Shown here: positions 43,967 to 51,790 of the stretch, piece after piece
Layout of the letters: the number at the start of each line of letters is the position of its first letter
Position numbering within the stretch: position 1 is the first letter of the stretch
NCBI RefSeq assembly: GCF_009766095.1
Contig: NZ_LMUD01000009.1
Location: 431,151 to 495,150, forward strand
Reading direction: 5' to 3'
DNA from: Granulicella sp. S190
Lineage (GTDB): Bacteria > Acidobacteriota > Terriglobia > Terriglobales > Acidobacteriaceae
DNA: 64,000 bases
Notes under the pieces: model-generated
What the model saw: the letters and a program-made list of their open reading frames with translations, nothing else
Databases searched by the model: none
Told to the model about the DNA's origin: nothing
Program-made: the position numbers and the translations under genes

Positions 43967-45823
43967 CTAACTCCGCGTCGTCGTCCGCAGCGAAAGCTCA
44001 CGCATCTGCTGCTCGCTCACAGGCGTAGGAGCATCAACCATCAGGTCAATCGCCTTCGCGGTCTTCGGGAATGCGATCACCTCACGCAGGCTCGTCGCTC
44101 CAGCCAGAATCATCACGATGCGGTCCAGCCCTAGCGCAATGCCGCCATGCGGAGGCGTGCCGTACTCCAGCGCATCGAGGAAGAACCCAAACCGCTCCTT
44201 CGCCTCAGCATCGCTCATGCCCAGCGAGCGGAAGATCTCCGCCTGCACATCCTGCCGGTGAATACGAATCGACCCCGAACCCAGCTCCGTTCCGTTCAGC
44301 ACGATGTCGTAGGCCAGAGCCCTTACGGCGCCCTTATCGTTGGTCAGCTTGCCCGACTTGATGTCCTCTTCGTGAGGAGAGGTAAACGGATGATGCGCCG
44401 CGTTCCAGACCTTCGTCTCTTCATCCCACTCATACATCGGAAAATCGGTCACCCACAGAAACTTGTAGTCAGCCTCGGTACCGGTCTTCGTAAACCGTCC
44501 ATGCTTGTCGGCAAACTTCGCGGCAAGCTGCAACCGCAACGCACCTACCCGCTTATAAATCCACTGCGGATCATGGTTCCACTTCGCAGGCGTTCCAATC
44601 TTCGGAGTTACGACGATCACAAGATCGCCGGCATCGACCTGAGTCGGTGCACCTTCAAAGCGAGTCTGCTCCTCAGAGAGCTTCGCTTCAATCGCCAAAG
44701 CTAGCGGAGCAAACGCCTCGTTCGTTTTGAGCCGTGCCACATCCAGGAAGTCCAGACCGCAATCCCCAAACGTAGCGCGAATCTCATCCACCAGCGCACG
44801 CTTCTGCGTCCCGCTCAGCGTACCCCCCTTGGGAATCGCGAACCCAAGCACCGGCAGCTCCTTCTCAATCTTCAGTGACTCGCGCAGCTCGGGAGTCAGC
44901 ACCTCAGTCAGCGACACCATCGCCGGCAGCCGCATATCCGGCTTGTCAATCCCATAGCTGCGAATCGCATCGTCGTAGGTCATCTGCACAAACGGGGTTG
45001 TCAGCGAGATCGAAGCCGTCTTGAACGCCGCCGTCAAAAATCCTTCGACCACGCGAAAGACCTTCTCCTGCTGGGGAAAGCTCATCTCAAGATCGATCTG
45101 GGTAAACTCTGGCTGACGGTCCGCCCGCAGATCTTCATCGCGGAAGCAGCGTGCAATCTGAAAGTACTTATCGAAACCCGAGATCATCAGGATCTGCTTG
45201 AAGATCTGCGGCGACTGCGGCAGCGCATAGAAGCTGCCCGCATGCACCCGGCTTGGAACCAGATAATCCCGCGCCCCTTCAGGCGTAGACCGCGTCATGA
45301 AGGGAGTTTCAATCTCAAGAAAGCCCTGGTCCACAAGGTAGTTGCGAATCGCCATCGCAACCTTGCTGCGCAGCTCGAAGTTATGCTGCATCGGAGGCCG
45401 TCGCAGATCGAGATAGCGATACTTCAGCCGTACCTCTTCATTCGCGATCGCATCTTCCGCAGGCGAAAACGGTGGCGTCTTCGACTCGTTCAGCAGTAGC
45501 AGCTCCTGCGCAACCACTTCAATCGCGCCCGTCGGCATATTGGGGTTGTCGAGCCCCGCACCGCGCCGCCGCACCTTCCCCTTCACCGCGACCACGTACT
45601 CCGACCGCGCAGCCTCAGCCTTCGCATGCGCCTCGCCGGAGATCTCTTTATCGAGCACAACCTGTGTAATCCCGCTCCGGTCACGCACGTCGAGAAAGAT
45701 CAGATTGCCATGGTCCCGCCGACGGTTCACCCATCCCATCAGGATCACCGGTTGTCCGTCCTGCTCCACGCGAAGCTCGCCACACATGTGGGTCCGCTGC
45801 AAACTTCCTAAAAAATCCAGCAT
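43967..45823 (-). CDS. aspS: Aspartate--tRNA ligase
   Basis: 618 residues, class II. N-terminal OB-fold anticodon domain (GWVNRRRDHGNLIFLDVRDR), catalytic core with RYLDLRRPPMQHNFELRS (motif 1), FRDEDLRADRQPEFTQIDLE (motif 2), a bacterial GAD insert, and GGIALGLDRIVMILAG (motif 3). His38 in RRRDHG is the residue linked in Pseudomonas-type enzymes to non-discriminating AspRS, which also charges tRNA-Asn, whereas E. coli has Leu there; this is an inference. The ATG at 45823 fits the family start. 49 bases after hisS. Confidence 0.95.
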   Translation of the reverse strand: MLDFLGSLQRTHMCGELRVEQDGQPVILMGWVNRRRDHGNLIFLDVRDRSGITQVVLDKEISGEAHAKAEAARSEYVVAVKGKVRRRGAGLDNPNMPTGAIEVVAQELLLLNESKTPPFSPAEDAIANEEVRLKYRYLDLRRPPMQHNFELRSKVAMAIRNYLVDQGFLEIETPFMTRSTPEGARDYLVPSRVHAGSFYALPQSPQIFKQILMISGFDKYFQIARCFRDEDLRADRQPEFTQIDLEMSFPQQEKVFRVVEGFLTAAFKTASISLTTPFVQMTYDDAIRSYGIDKPDMRLPAMVSLTEVLTPELRESLKIEKELPVLGFAIPKGGTLSGTQKRALVDEIRATFGDCGLDFLDVARLKTNEAFAPLALAIEAKLSEEQTRFEGAPTQVDAGDLVIVVTPKIGTPAKWNHDPQWIYKRVGALRLQLAAKFADKHGRFTKTGTEADYKFLWVTDFPMYEWDEETKVWNAAHHPFTSPHEEDIKSGKLTNDKGAVRALAYDIVLNGTELGSGSIRIHRQDVQAEIFRSLGMSDAEAKERFGFFLDALEYGTPPHGGIALGLDRIVMILAGATSLREVIAFPKTAKAIDLMVDAPTPVSEQQMRELSLRTTTRS

Positions 45824-45872
45824 GATCTCATTCACTTTCAATTCGCAGTTGCACGACGCGCGGGCAGCAAGC

Positions 45873-47168
45873 TCAAGCTCGCAGAAAACCCACAAGCTCA
45901 GTTCGAGCAACCTTCGTCTGCTCGCCAGCACTAAAGTCTTTAACCGTCAGAATACCCGACGAAACCTCATCTTCGCCTACGATCACCATCCGCCGCGCCA
46001 GCTTATCCGCAGCTTCGAAAGACTTCTTCAGGCGGAAGCTTCCATCGCCGACCTCAACCGCCAGCCCCGCGCGGCGAAGCTCTTGCGCCAGTGCCAGCGC
46101 CGCGGCATTCTGTCCCATTCCCATCGGCGCAACAAACGCATCGAGTTTCTTCTCCACGGCAGCAGCTGCCTGCGCCTGCAAGGTCAGGATCAGCCGGTCT
46201 TCCCCGATCGCAAATCCAATCCCTGGAGCCTTCGGTCCGCTCAGCATCTCAGACAGTCCGTCATACCGGCCGCCACCAAGCAGAGCGTTCTGCGTCCCCA
46301 ATCCGCTTCCATCCGGCACCGTAAACTCAAAAGTCGTGCGGGTGTAGTAGTCCAAACCACGCACCAGCCGAGGATTTACGGTGTAAGCCACACCACACGC
46401 ATCGAGCGCCGCCAGCACCTGCGCAAAATGCTCCTTGCTCGCATCATCCAGAAAGTCCGCTATCTTCGGCAGGCCGTCGATGATCTCCTGATCGCCCGGC
46501 TCCTTCGAGTCCAGCACTCGCAAAGGATTCGTCTCCGCCCTGCGCTGGTTATCCGCGCTCATCCGGCTCTTCACCGGAGCCAAAGCCTCACGCAACGCAG
46601 CGATGTACCTGGGGCGATCGGTCGAGGAGCCAACCGAGTTCACCTCGAGCTTCCATCCCTTCACCCCAACCTCGTTCAGGAAGGTCGAAAGCATCTCCAA
46701 CACCTCGGCATCGCGAAGCGAACTATCCGCGCCCGACCACGCCGGTCCAAGCACCTCTGCACCAATCTGCCAGAACTGGCGATACCTTCCGCGCTGCGGC
46801 CGCTCGCGCCGGAACTGTGGCCCGATGTAGAAAAGCTTCTGCAGCATGCCTGTATCCGCAAGCTTGTGTTCGATGTAAGCACGCACAACTCCAGCCGTAT
46901 TCTCCGGCCGCAGCGTCAGGCTCTGCGCACTATCGCTATCGGCTCGTGTGCGGTCTTCCCACGTGTACATCTCCTTGGAGACGATGTCGGTCTCCTCCCC
47001 AACACCGCGCGCAAACAGCGCCGTATCCTCGAAGATCGGCGTACGAATCTCCCCAAACCCATAGCGCGCAAAGACGGCTCTAGCCGTTGCTTCCACATAG
47101 TTCCAAAGCGCTGTCTCCGGAGGTAACAGATCCCGGGTCCCACGTACTGCCTTCAAAGTAGCCATCAT
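45873..47168 (-). CDS. hisS: Histidine--tRNA ligase
   Basis: 431 residues, class II. Motif 1 around YGFGEIRTPIFEDTALFARG; motif 2 FYIGPQFRRERPQRGRYRQF; HisA/HisB motifs LVRGLDYYTRTTFEF and GGGRYDGL; motif 3 APGIGFAIGEDRLIL. The C-terminal anticodon domain follows (AFVAPMGMGQNAAALALAQE). Starts at 47171 (GTG), 47168 and 47165 (ATG) are equally placed and none has a clear ribosome site. It precedes aspS, forming a common hisS-aspS pair. Confidence 0.95.
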   Translation of the reverse strand: MMATLKAVRGTRDLLPPETALWNYVEATARAVFARYGFGEIRTPIFEDTALFARGVGEETDIVSKEMYTWEDRTRADSDSAQSLTLRPENTAGVVRAYIEHKLADTGMLQKLFYIGPQFRRERPQRGRYRQFWQIGAEVLGPAWSGADSSLRDAEVLEMLSTFLNEVGVKGWKLEVNSVGSSTDRPRYIAALREALAPVKSRMSADNQRRAETNPLRVLDSKEPGDQEIIDGLPKIADFLDDASKEHFAQVLAALDACGVAYTVNPRLVRGLDYYTRTTFEFTVPDGSGLGTQNALLGGGRYDGLSEMLSGPKAPGIGFAIGEDRLILTLQAQAAAAVEKKLDAFVAPMGMGQNAAALALAQELRRAGLAVEVGDGSFRLKKSFEAADKLARRMVIVGEDEVSSGILTVKDFSAGEQTKVARTELVGFLRA

Positions 47169-47194
47169 CACCAGTGTAGCGAAAACAAATCGCT

Positions 47195-47716
47195 TTACGC
47201 TCCCGCTGTCTCTGCGAGATAGATCGCCGTGTAGTCCAGATAGTTCTGCGCGTACTTCAAAATGAGCGCCCGGTCGTCATCCCCAAGCGTCCGCCGAATC
47301 TTGCCCGGTACACCCGCTACTAGGGAGTTCGGCGGAATCACCATCTGTTCAGGAATCACCGCACCCGCAGCGATGATCGAGCCCTCCCCGATCCGCGCAT
47401 TGTTCAGGATGGTCGCGCCGATGCCGACCAGAACAGCATCTTCCAGCACGCACCCATGCACCGTCGCATTGTGGCCGATCGTCACCATCTCGCCGACGAT
47501 CACCGGGTAAAGATGGCGCATGCCATGGAGCACAGCGCAATCCTGAATGTTGCTCCGCGCTCCAATGCGGATCGAGTTGACGTCGCCCCGCAGAACCGCG
47601 TTCATCCAGACGCTGGACTGCTCGCCCAGGCTGACATCGCCGATCACCTGCGCCGACGGATCGATGTAGCAACCGGAAAAAATTACCGGGTTTATTCCTT
47701 GAAAGGACCGAATCAT
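47195..47716 (-). CDS. Gamma-carbonic-anhydrase family hexapeptide protein
   Basis: 173 residues, left-handed beta-helix trimer type. Zinc His residues are in LHGMRHLYP and TIGHNATVHGC; the conserved Arg, Asp and Gln are in LRGDVNSIRIGARSNIQD. Relatives such as YrdA/PaaY often lack strong anhydrase activity, so the reaction is uncertain. The ATG at 47716 (MIRSFQG) is chosen. It is upstream of hisS by 27 bases and divergent from rpsU. Confidence 0.88.
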   Translation of the reverse strand: MIRSFQGINPVIFSGCYIDPSAQVIGDVSLGEQSSVWMNAVLRGDVNSIRIGARSNIQDCAVLHGMRHLYPVIVGEMVTIGHNATVHGCVLEDAVLVGIGATILNNARIGEGSIIAAGAVIPEQMVIPPNSLVAGVPGKIRRTLGDDDRALILKYAQNYLDYTAIYLAETAGA

Positions 47717-47869
47717 AGAAGAGATTTTACGCTTGGCCTGCAAAAGCTTTCAGGTTGCAGATCTGGGCAATACTCGCCCCACAATTACCAACGATTTATG
47801 TGTTTTTCCTTGAAAAAGCGCGTATTCTGGAATGTATCCCCATTGGGACTGGTTGGAGGTGTATTTTTC

Positions 47870-48067
47870 TTGGCAGAGGTTCGAGTACAAGAAGGCGAAC
47901 CCCTTGAGAATGCCCTGCGGCGCTTCAAGCGCAAGGTGCAGACAGAAGACATTATCAAGGAAGTCAAGCGTCACTCTTTTTATCTGAAACCGGGTGAAAA
48001 GAAGCGTGTGAAAGAAGCACTTGCTCGCAAGCGCAATCGCAAGAAGGTCCGTAAGGAGCAGGATTAG
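47870..48067 (+). CDS. rpsU: 30S ribosomal protein S21
   Basis: 65 residues, the normal size, with LENALRRFKRKVQTEDIIKE and the basic C-terminus KRVKEALARKRNRKKVRKEQ. S21 binds the 30S platform near the anti-Shine-Dalgarno region. The start is a TTG at 47870 (reads AEVRVQEGEP): GGAGGT lies 8 bases upstream and upstream sequence in the same frame does not resemble S21. TTG is unusual for a ribosomal protein gene. Confidence 0.92.
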   Translation: MAEVRVQEGEPLENALRRFKRKVQTEDIIKEVKRHSFYLKPGEKKRVKEALARKRNRKKVRKEQD

Positions 48068-48089
48068 TCGGAGCTCCAAAACCATGGCT

Positions 48090-48178
48090 GGCCGTCTCCT
48101 CCTCTCTCGTAGAGTCTGAGAGAGACGGCCGCCATAATCGCTAGAGGTGGACTCCCGCCGCCCTCTAGCCCCGGCAGA
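48090..48178. repeat. Two adjacent inverted repeats after rpsU
   Basis: GGCCGTCTC (48090-48098) pairs with GAGACGGCC (48122-48130), and CTAGAGG (48141-48147) with CCTCTAG about 25 bases on. No T-run follows, so they are either REP-like elements or processing/attenuation hairpins. Confidence 0.5.
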
Positions 48179-48357
48179 GAGAGTCTGGTCAGCGACTCAC
48201 ATTGACCGGCACATCGAATCAAATTCCACGAAATCGCAGTTTCGGGCCCCTTCAAATCTTCAAAAGCAATGGTCATCAGTAAAGGTAAACTCCCTTGTGG
48301 TGTCGCCAGAATGAGGCCCCTTGGGTGTCTTCCTTTCCATCGGACGGGAGAAGCGGC

Positions 48358-48771
48358 ATGGAATTTCTGGATCGGCTATTAACCTGCGCAGACTGTGGCG
48401 GCGAGTTTATCTTCACCGCCGGGGAACAACTCTTTTTCTTCGACAAGCAATTCAAGAACGACCCGAAGCGATGCAAGCCCTGCAAGTCGAAGCGCTCCGG
48501 CATCGGTCTCAAGACCGGCACGGGCCCTGCTGCGGCTGGCCTGTCACGTACAGAGACTCGTACTGAGTGCTCCGAGTGCGGGATTGAAACCACGGTGCCG
48601 TTCAAGCCCACCCAGGGGCGCCCGGTGCTCTGCAGGCAGTGCTTCCAGGCCAAGCGAGCGCCTACCACCGGCGCGCTGGTCACTGCGGCTGCCACTTCGG
48701 AGATGGTCTCCGGCTCACTCGGAGAGCACGTCGCGCCCAGCGTAGAGCTGCTCGCTGCTTCCAGAGTCTAG
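48358..48771 (+). CDS. Small protein with two zinc-ribbon segments
   Basis: 137 residues. The N-terminus LLTCADCGGEFIFTAGEQLF with CKPCKSKR is the probable-zinc-ribbon (zf-trcl) type; a second Cys4 unit TECSECGIETTVPFKPTQGR with LCRQCF follows. The tail is Ala/Ser/Thr-rich. Four CxxC pairs give two metal sites. Similar proteins are often found with RNA helicase or cold-shock genes, but the function is unproven. GGGAG is 8 bases before the ATG and a strong terminator follows after a 115-base trailer. Confidence 0.8.
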   Translation: MEFLDRLLTCADCGGEFIFTAGEQLFFFDKQFKNDPKRCKPCKSKRSGIGLKTGTGPAAAGLSRTETRTECSECGIETTVPFKPTQGRPVLCRQCFQAKRAPTTGALVTAAATSEMVSGSLGEHVAPSVELLAASRV

Positions 48772-48885
48772 TCGGCGAACCCAGCCTCTAATCCCTCACT
48801 TGCGAAGGGTGGGACCTCTATGGACTTTGTTGGAAGAATCAGCAGATCTCTGGGTATTGAAACAAACACGTATACACGCCTCTCA

Positions 48886-48922
48886 ACGCGAAAGACCCTG
48901 CCAAGGCAGGGTCTTTTAGCGT
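48886..48922. terminator. Bidirectional intrinsic terminator
   Basis: ACGC-AAAGACCCTGCC, loop AA, GGCAGGGTCTTTT-GCGT: a 16-bp stem with one mismatch and T/A runs in both directions. It lies between the convergent zinc-ribbon gene and rpmA and probably serves both. Confidence 0.9.
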
Positions 48923-48953
48923 GAATCGGATATCTTTGTGCCGACTGTGAGGC

Positions 48954-49229
48954 TTAGACGGGTACTGAAGTCAGCTCGGCTGGGTCGACGTTGACGAAGC
49001 GGCCCTGCTGCCCTTTGTCCTGGAAGCGGACGATGCCGTTGACCTTCGCGAAGAGGGTGTCGTCCTTGCCGCGACCGACGTTGGCGCCGGGCTTCAGCGG
49101 AGTTCCACGCTGACGGACAATGATGCCGCCGCCGAGGATCGTCTGACCGCCGAATACCTTGACTCCAAGCCGCTGCGCGTTTGAGTCGCGGCCGTTTTTA
49201 GAAGAACCTAAACCTTTTTTATGTGCCAT
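48954..49229 (-). CDS. rpmA: 50S ribosomal protein L27
   Basis: 91 residues with the family pattern [20 protein letters not shown] and [20 protein letters not shown]. The N-terminus reaches the peptidyl-transferase centre; there is no Firmicutes-type cleaved extension. It follows rplU by 90 bases in the usual rplU-rpmA order; the obg gene that often comes next is absent. Confidence 0.97.
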   Translation of the reverse strand: MAHKKGLGSSKNGRDSNAQRLGVKVFGGQTILGGGIIVRQRGTPLKPGANVGRGKDDTLFAKVNGIVRFQDKGQQGRFVNVDPAELTSVPV

Positions 49230-49319
49230 TCGATTGCCTCTTTCGCGCTGCCCTCTGGGCCTGTGCGCTCACTGAATCTTGAAAATCTAAAACCAAACTC
49301 TTTGCCGGGAAGTCTAGTC

Positions 49320-49646
49320 TTACGCTTCCTTGAAGCTCTTGCCGTTGACCAGGATCTCGTTGATCTTGACCTCAACGAAGTTCTGGCGGTGGCCCTGCAT
49401 CTTCTTGTACTGCTTCTTGCGCTTCAGCTTGAAGACGAGAATCTTTTCGCCACGGCCTTCGCCGACGACAGACGCCAGAACCTTGGCGCCCGAAAGGTCG
49501 GACTCGAACTTGCCCGCTTCGCCGCTGACAGCAAGGACGTCGGAGAACTCGATGTTGCCGTTCTCGTGGGCGGTGGTTTCAATCTTCAACTTCTCGCCAG
49601 GAGAGACCAGATACTGTTTGCCGCCGGTGCGGATGACTGCGTACAT
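49320..49646 (-). CDS. rplU: 50S ribosomal protein L21
   Basis: 108 residues: MYAVIRTGGKQYLVSPGEKL at the start and KLKRKKQYKKMQGHRQNF near the end, the L21 signature. GAGGT lies 7 bases upstream of the ATG, with a 6-bp hairpin immediately before it. First gene of the rplU-rpmA pair. Confidence 0.97.
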   Translation of the reverse strand: MYAVIRTGGKQYLVSPGEKLKIETTAHENGNIEFSDVLAVSGEAGKFESDLSGAKVLASVVGEGRGEKILVFKLKRKKQYKKMQGHRQNFVEVKINEILVNGKSFKEA

Positions 49647-49992
49647 GACTAGAACCTCAAGCGGTCTAAAGGAAGCCGACCGCTTTCTTCAAAGATAGAT
49701 TGTGCTGCATGGGCGCATACAGGAGCACTACAGTAAGCCAACCGGTCAAGCCATCGCAGTCTGTTTCCACAGTGACCGCCGGGCCTAAGCCTGTCGTCCC
49801 TGCAACCCCTGACTTGATATCAGACACATGGGCTGCAGCGCCAAACTTAATGAGTGTATCGCGTTCCTTGAGGGGGGTCAACGAGAGAAGAGCGACTTTT
49901 TCTCGACGCCAGGGCCCGATCCTCTCCAAATCAGAGATTGGACCCATAAGTCCAATCATACGAGAACCCGCCAGTGCGATACCCTCGGAGGC
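49647..49992. other. Divergent region between rplU and an SDR gene
   Basis: 346 bases without a supported gene. A minus-strand frame of 97 codons crosses it but has no family resemblance. It should hold the promoters of rplU and the SDR gene; a TTGACC on the minus strand near 49750 lacks a matching -10. Confidence 0.5.
49661..49683 (-). promoter_or_regulatory. Hairpin directly before the rplU ribosome site
   Basis: GCGGTC, 11 bases, GACCGC on the minus strand, ending just upstream of GAGGT. It could be part of an L21 autoregulatory leader, but the stem is short and this is a guess from position. Confidence 0.35.
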
Positions 49993-50763
49993 ATGAAAGT
50001 TGCGATTGTTACCGGGGCGGCACAGGGGATCGGACGTAAAACAGCAGAGATTCTCGCTGGAGCGGGATATGCTCTGCTGCTGATGGACCTGCAGGGTTGT
50101 TCGGAGACGCTGGCGGCGGTAACAGCGCAGGGCGTCGAAGCTGCAGAGATACTCGGTGATATCTCCCAGGAGACCGTCGTGGCCAGGGCGGCGGAGGCGG
50201 TCCGCTCGCGGTGGGGGCGCGCGGATGTGCTCGTGAACAACGCCGGCATCAGCTTCATCGCGCCGGCCGAGACGGTCGAAGGAGGAGCATTTCTGAGAGT
50301 TCTTGCCGTAAACCTGGTTGCTCCATTCCTGCTATCGAAGGCCTTTGGCGCAATGATGCTCGAGCAGGGAAGCGGAAGCATCGTCAATGTGGCATCCATC
50401 GCGGGTCTGGTCGGAATCAGTGACAGGTCCGCCTACAACGCCTCGAAGCATGGGCTCATCGGTCTCACCCGAACCCTTGCGGCGGAGTGGGGTGGTCGCG
50501 GCGTACGCTGCAACGCCGTATGTCCAGGCTGGGTGAAGACGGAGATGGACGTCGCCGACCAGGCGGGCGGCGGCTATACCGATGCCGACATTGAGGGCGT
50601 GAATCCGATGGGGCGGTTCGCGGCTCCGGAAGATATCGCGCGGGCGATTCTGTTTCTCGCCGACCCCGAGCAGAGCGGCTTCATCAATGGGCAGGCACTG
50701 GCCATCGATGGCGGATGGACCGTGGATGGAAGCTGGCAGAGTCTGCGCCTGCGAAAACGGTAG
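49993..50763 (+). CDS. SDR-family oxidoreductase
   Basis: 256 residues. VAIVTGAAQGIGRKTAEIL (cofactor site), LVNNAGISFIAP, catalytic Ser and Tyr-x3-Lys in NVASIAGLVGISDRSAYNASK, PGWVKTEMD and a C-terminal AIDGGWTVDG. A typical classical SDR acting on an unknown alcohol or ketone. The ATG at 49993 fits the family start; GGAGG lies only one base before it, closer than normal. Convergent with the rhomboid-like gene. Confidence 0.87.
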   Translation: MKVAIVTGAAQGIGRKTAEILAGAGYALLLMDLQGCSETLAAVTAQGVEAAEILGDISQETVVARAAEAVRSRWGRADVLVNNAGISFIAPAETVEGGAFLRVLAVNLVAPFLLSKAFGAMMLEQGSGSIVNVASIAGLVGISDRSAYNASKHGLIGLTRTLAAEWGGRGVRCNAVCPGWVKTEMDVADQAGGGYTDADIEGVNPMGRFAAPEDIARAILFLADPEQSGFINGQALAIDGGWTVDGSWQSLRLRKR

Positions 50764-50785
50764 ATTCAAGCTTCTGGCAGAACCG

Positions 50786-51613
50786 TTAGTTCATCCAGCG
50801 CTTGTCGTTAGGATTCTTCCGAAGTTCGTCTGGGTCAACATAACGCCCGTCCTTATCGAAGTGGACCTCGCGGTTCTGCTTGCGCATGTAGACCTCGAAC
50901 TTGCGGGCGGCACGGCGTCGCTTCCATCGGTAGTAGCGGTTGCGGACGCCGAAGTACTGCTCAGAGGCAGCAAACGCAAGGCCGCGGCGCGGAGCGAACT
51001 TGACGAAGAGAAAGCCGCAGAGCGCGCCCGAGAGCTGGATGAGCGCGTTGAAGCTGTCGGCCTGTTTCAGCAGGATCGCGACCGCGATAAGGATGTAGAT
51101 CGCGACCATGTACTTGGCCTTGATGCGAAGGACAAACCAGAGCAGAAACTCCTGGTCGCCGAAGATCATCGCAATGGCGATCATCATGCCGAAGATGCCC
51201 GACCACGCTCCTGCAGCGACGACATCGGGACGCAGGCCAAGGATGTGGGTAAAGGAGATCGCCGAGGCCACGATCGCGCCGCCGATCACCGAGGTCAGGT
51301 AGAGCTCCGTCAGCCAGCGCCCGCCAAACGACGGTTCAAGCAGCGAACCCGTGAACCACAGGGTCAGCATACCGAACAGAATGCCGAGGATGCCCTGTTC
51401 GACGAAGGAGTACGTAAGCAGCTGCCAGATCTCGCCATGTGCGACGGCCAGGGGCTCGAGGATCAGATGCGCTAGCAGGACTGCCTGGAACTGCGGAGCG
51501 AGCCAGCGCAGAAGCAACAGGCCGAAGAAGACGCCGACATTCGCAAGGATGAGCTTGCGGGTGGCGCCGCCGAAGGCTGGAAGGCTGAGCGAGATGGGGC
51601 CTGAACGGGGCAT
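50786..51613 (-). CDS. Rhomboid-like membrane protein, probably proteolytically inactive
   Basis: 275 residues with six or so membrane helices and the rhomboid outline HGEIWQLLTYSFVEQ, then GILFGMLTLWFTGSLLEPSF. The nucleophile motif is present as GAWSGIFG (Ser138), but the catalytic His position in the last helix reads LIQLSGALCG (Gln193), and the L1/helix-2 His and Asn are also replaced. Loss of the His suggests a pseudoprotease. A charged cytoplasmic tail (YYRWKRRRAARKFEVYMRKQ) follows. Partners unknown. Confidence 0.78.
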   Translation of the reverse strand: MPRSGPISLSLPAFGGATRKLILANVGVFFGLLLLRWLAPQFQAVLLAHLILEPLAVAHGEIWQLLTYSFVEQGILGILFGMLTLWFTGSLLEPSFGGRWLTELYLTSVIGGAIVASAISFTHILGLRPDVVAAGAWSGIFGMMIAIAMIFGDQEFLLWFVLRIKAKYMVAIYILIAVAILLKQADSFNALIQLSGALCGFLFVKFAPRRGLAFAASEQYFGVRNRYYRWKRRRAARKFEVYMRKQNREVHFDKDGRYVDPDELRKNPNDKRWMN

Positions 51614-51728
51614 GGGTGCTTTCTCATTCCATCATAGGCTGTCTTCGAAGCGATAGGTTCTCCTCCCGTAAGTCGAGCATCATCGCCCACCAACGGGAGG
51701 AACCATACCCATCATTCCGCCGCAACAA

Positions 51729-51771
51729 GGTACACGCGCCACGAAGTGGCCGCTCCACGCGAAGTGGGCCC
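51729..51771. repeat. REP-like element related to the repeat at 5530-5619
   Basis: GGTACACGCGCCACGAAGTG followed by GCC, then CCACGCGAAGTGGG. Two small stems (GCCAC-GAA-GTGGC and CCAC-GCGAA-GTGG) lie head to tail. Apart from two inserted bases it matches the reverse complement of the 5530 arm. Confidence 0.65.
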
Positions 51772-51790
51772 GTCCGGCAGGACAGCATTG

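Noticed and set aside
45540-47126. A 528-codon frame antisense to hisS and aspS
   Set aside because: The opposite strand encodes two unmistakable tRNA synthetases; this frame has no recognisable domain.
48821-48924. A 34-codon frame starting ATG-GAC-TTT after the zinc-ribbon gene
   Set aside because: It reads through the bidirectional terminator and has no good ribosome site.
49666-49959. A 97-codon minus-strand frame upstream of rplU
   Set aside because: No family pattern, and it occupies the expected promoter and leader region of rplU.
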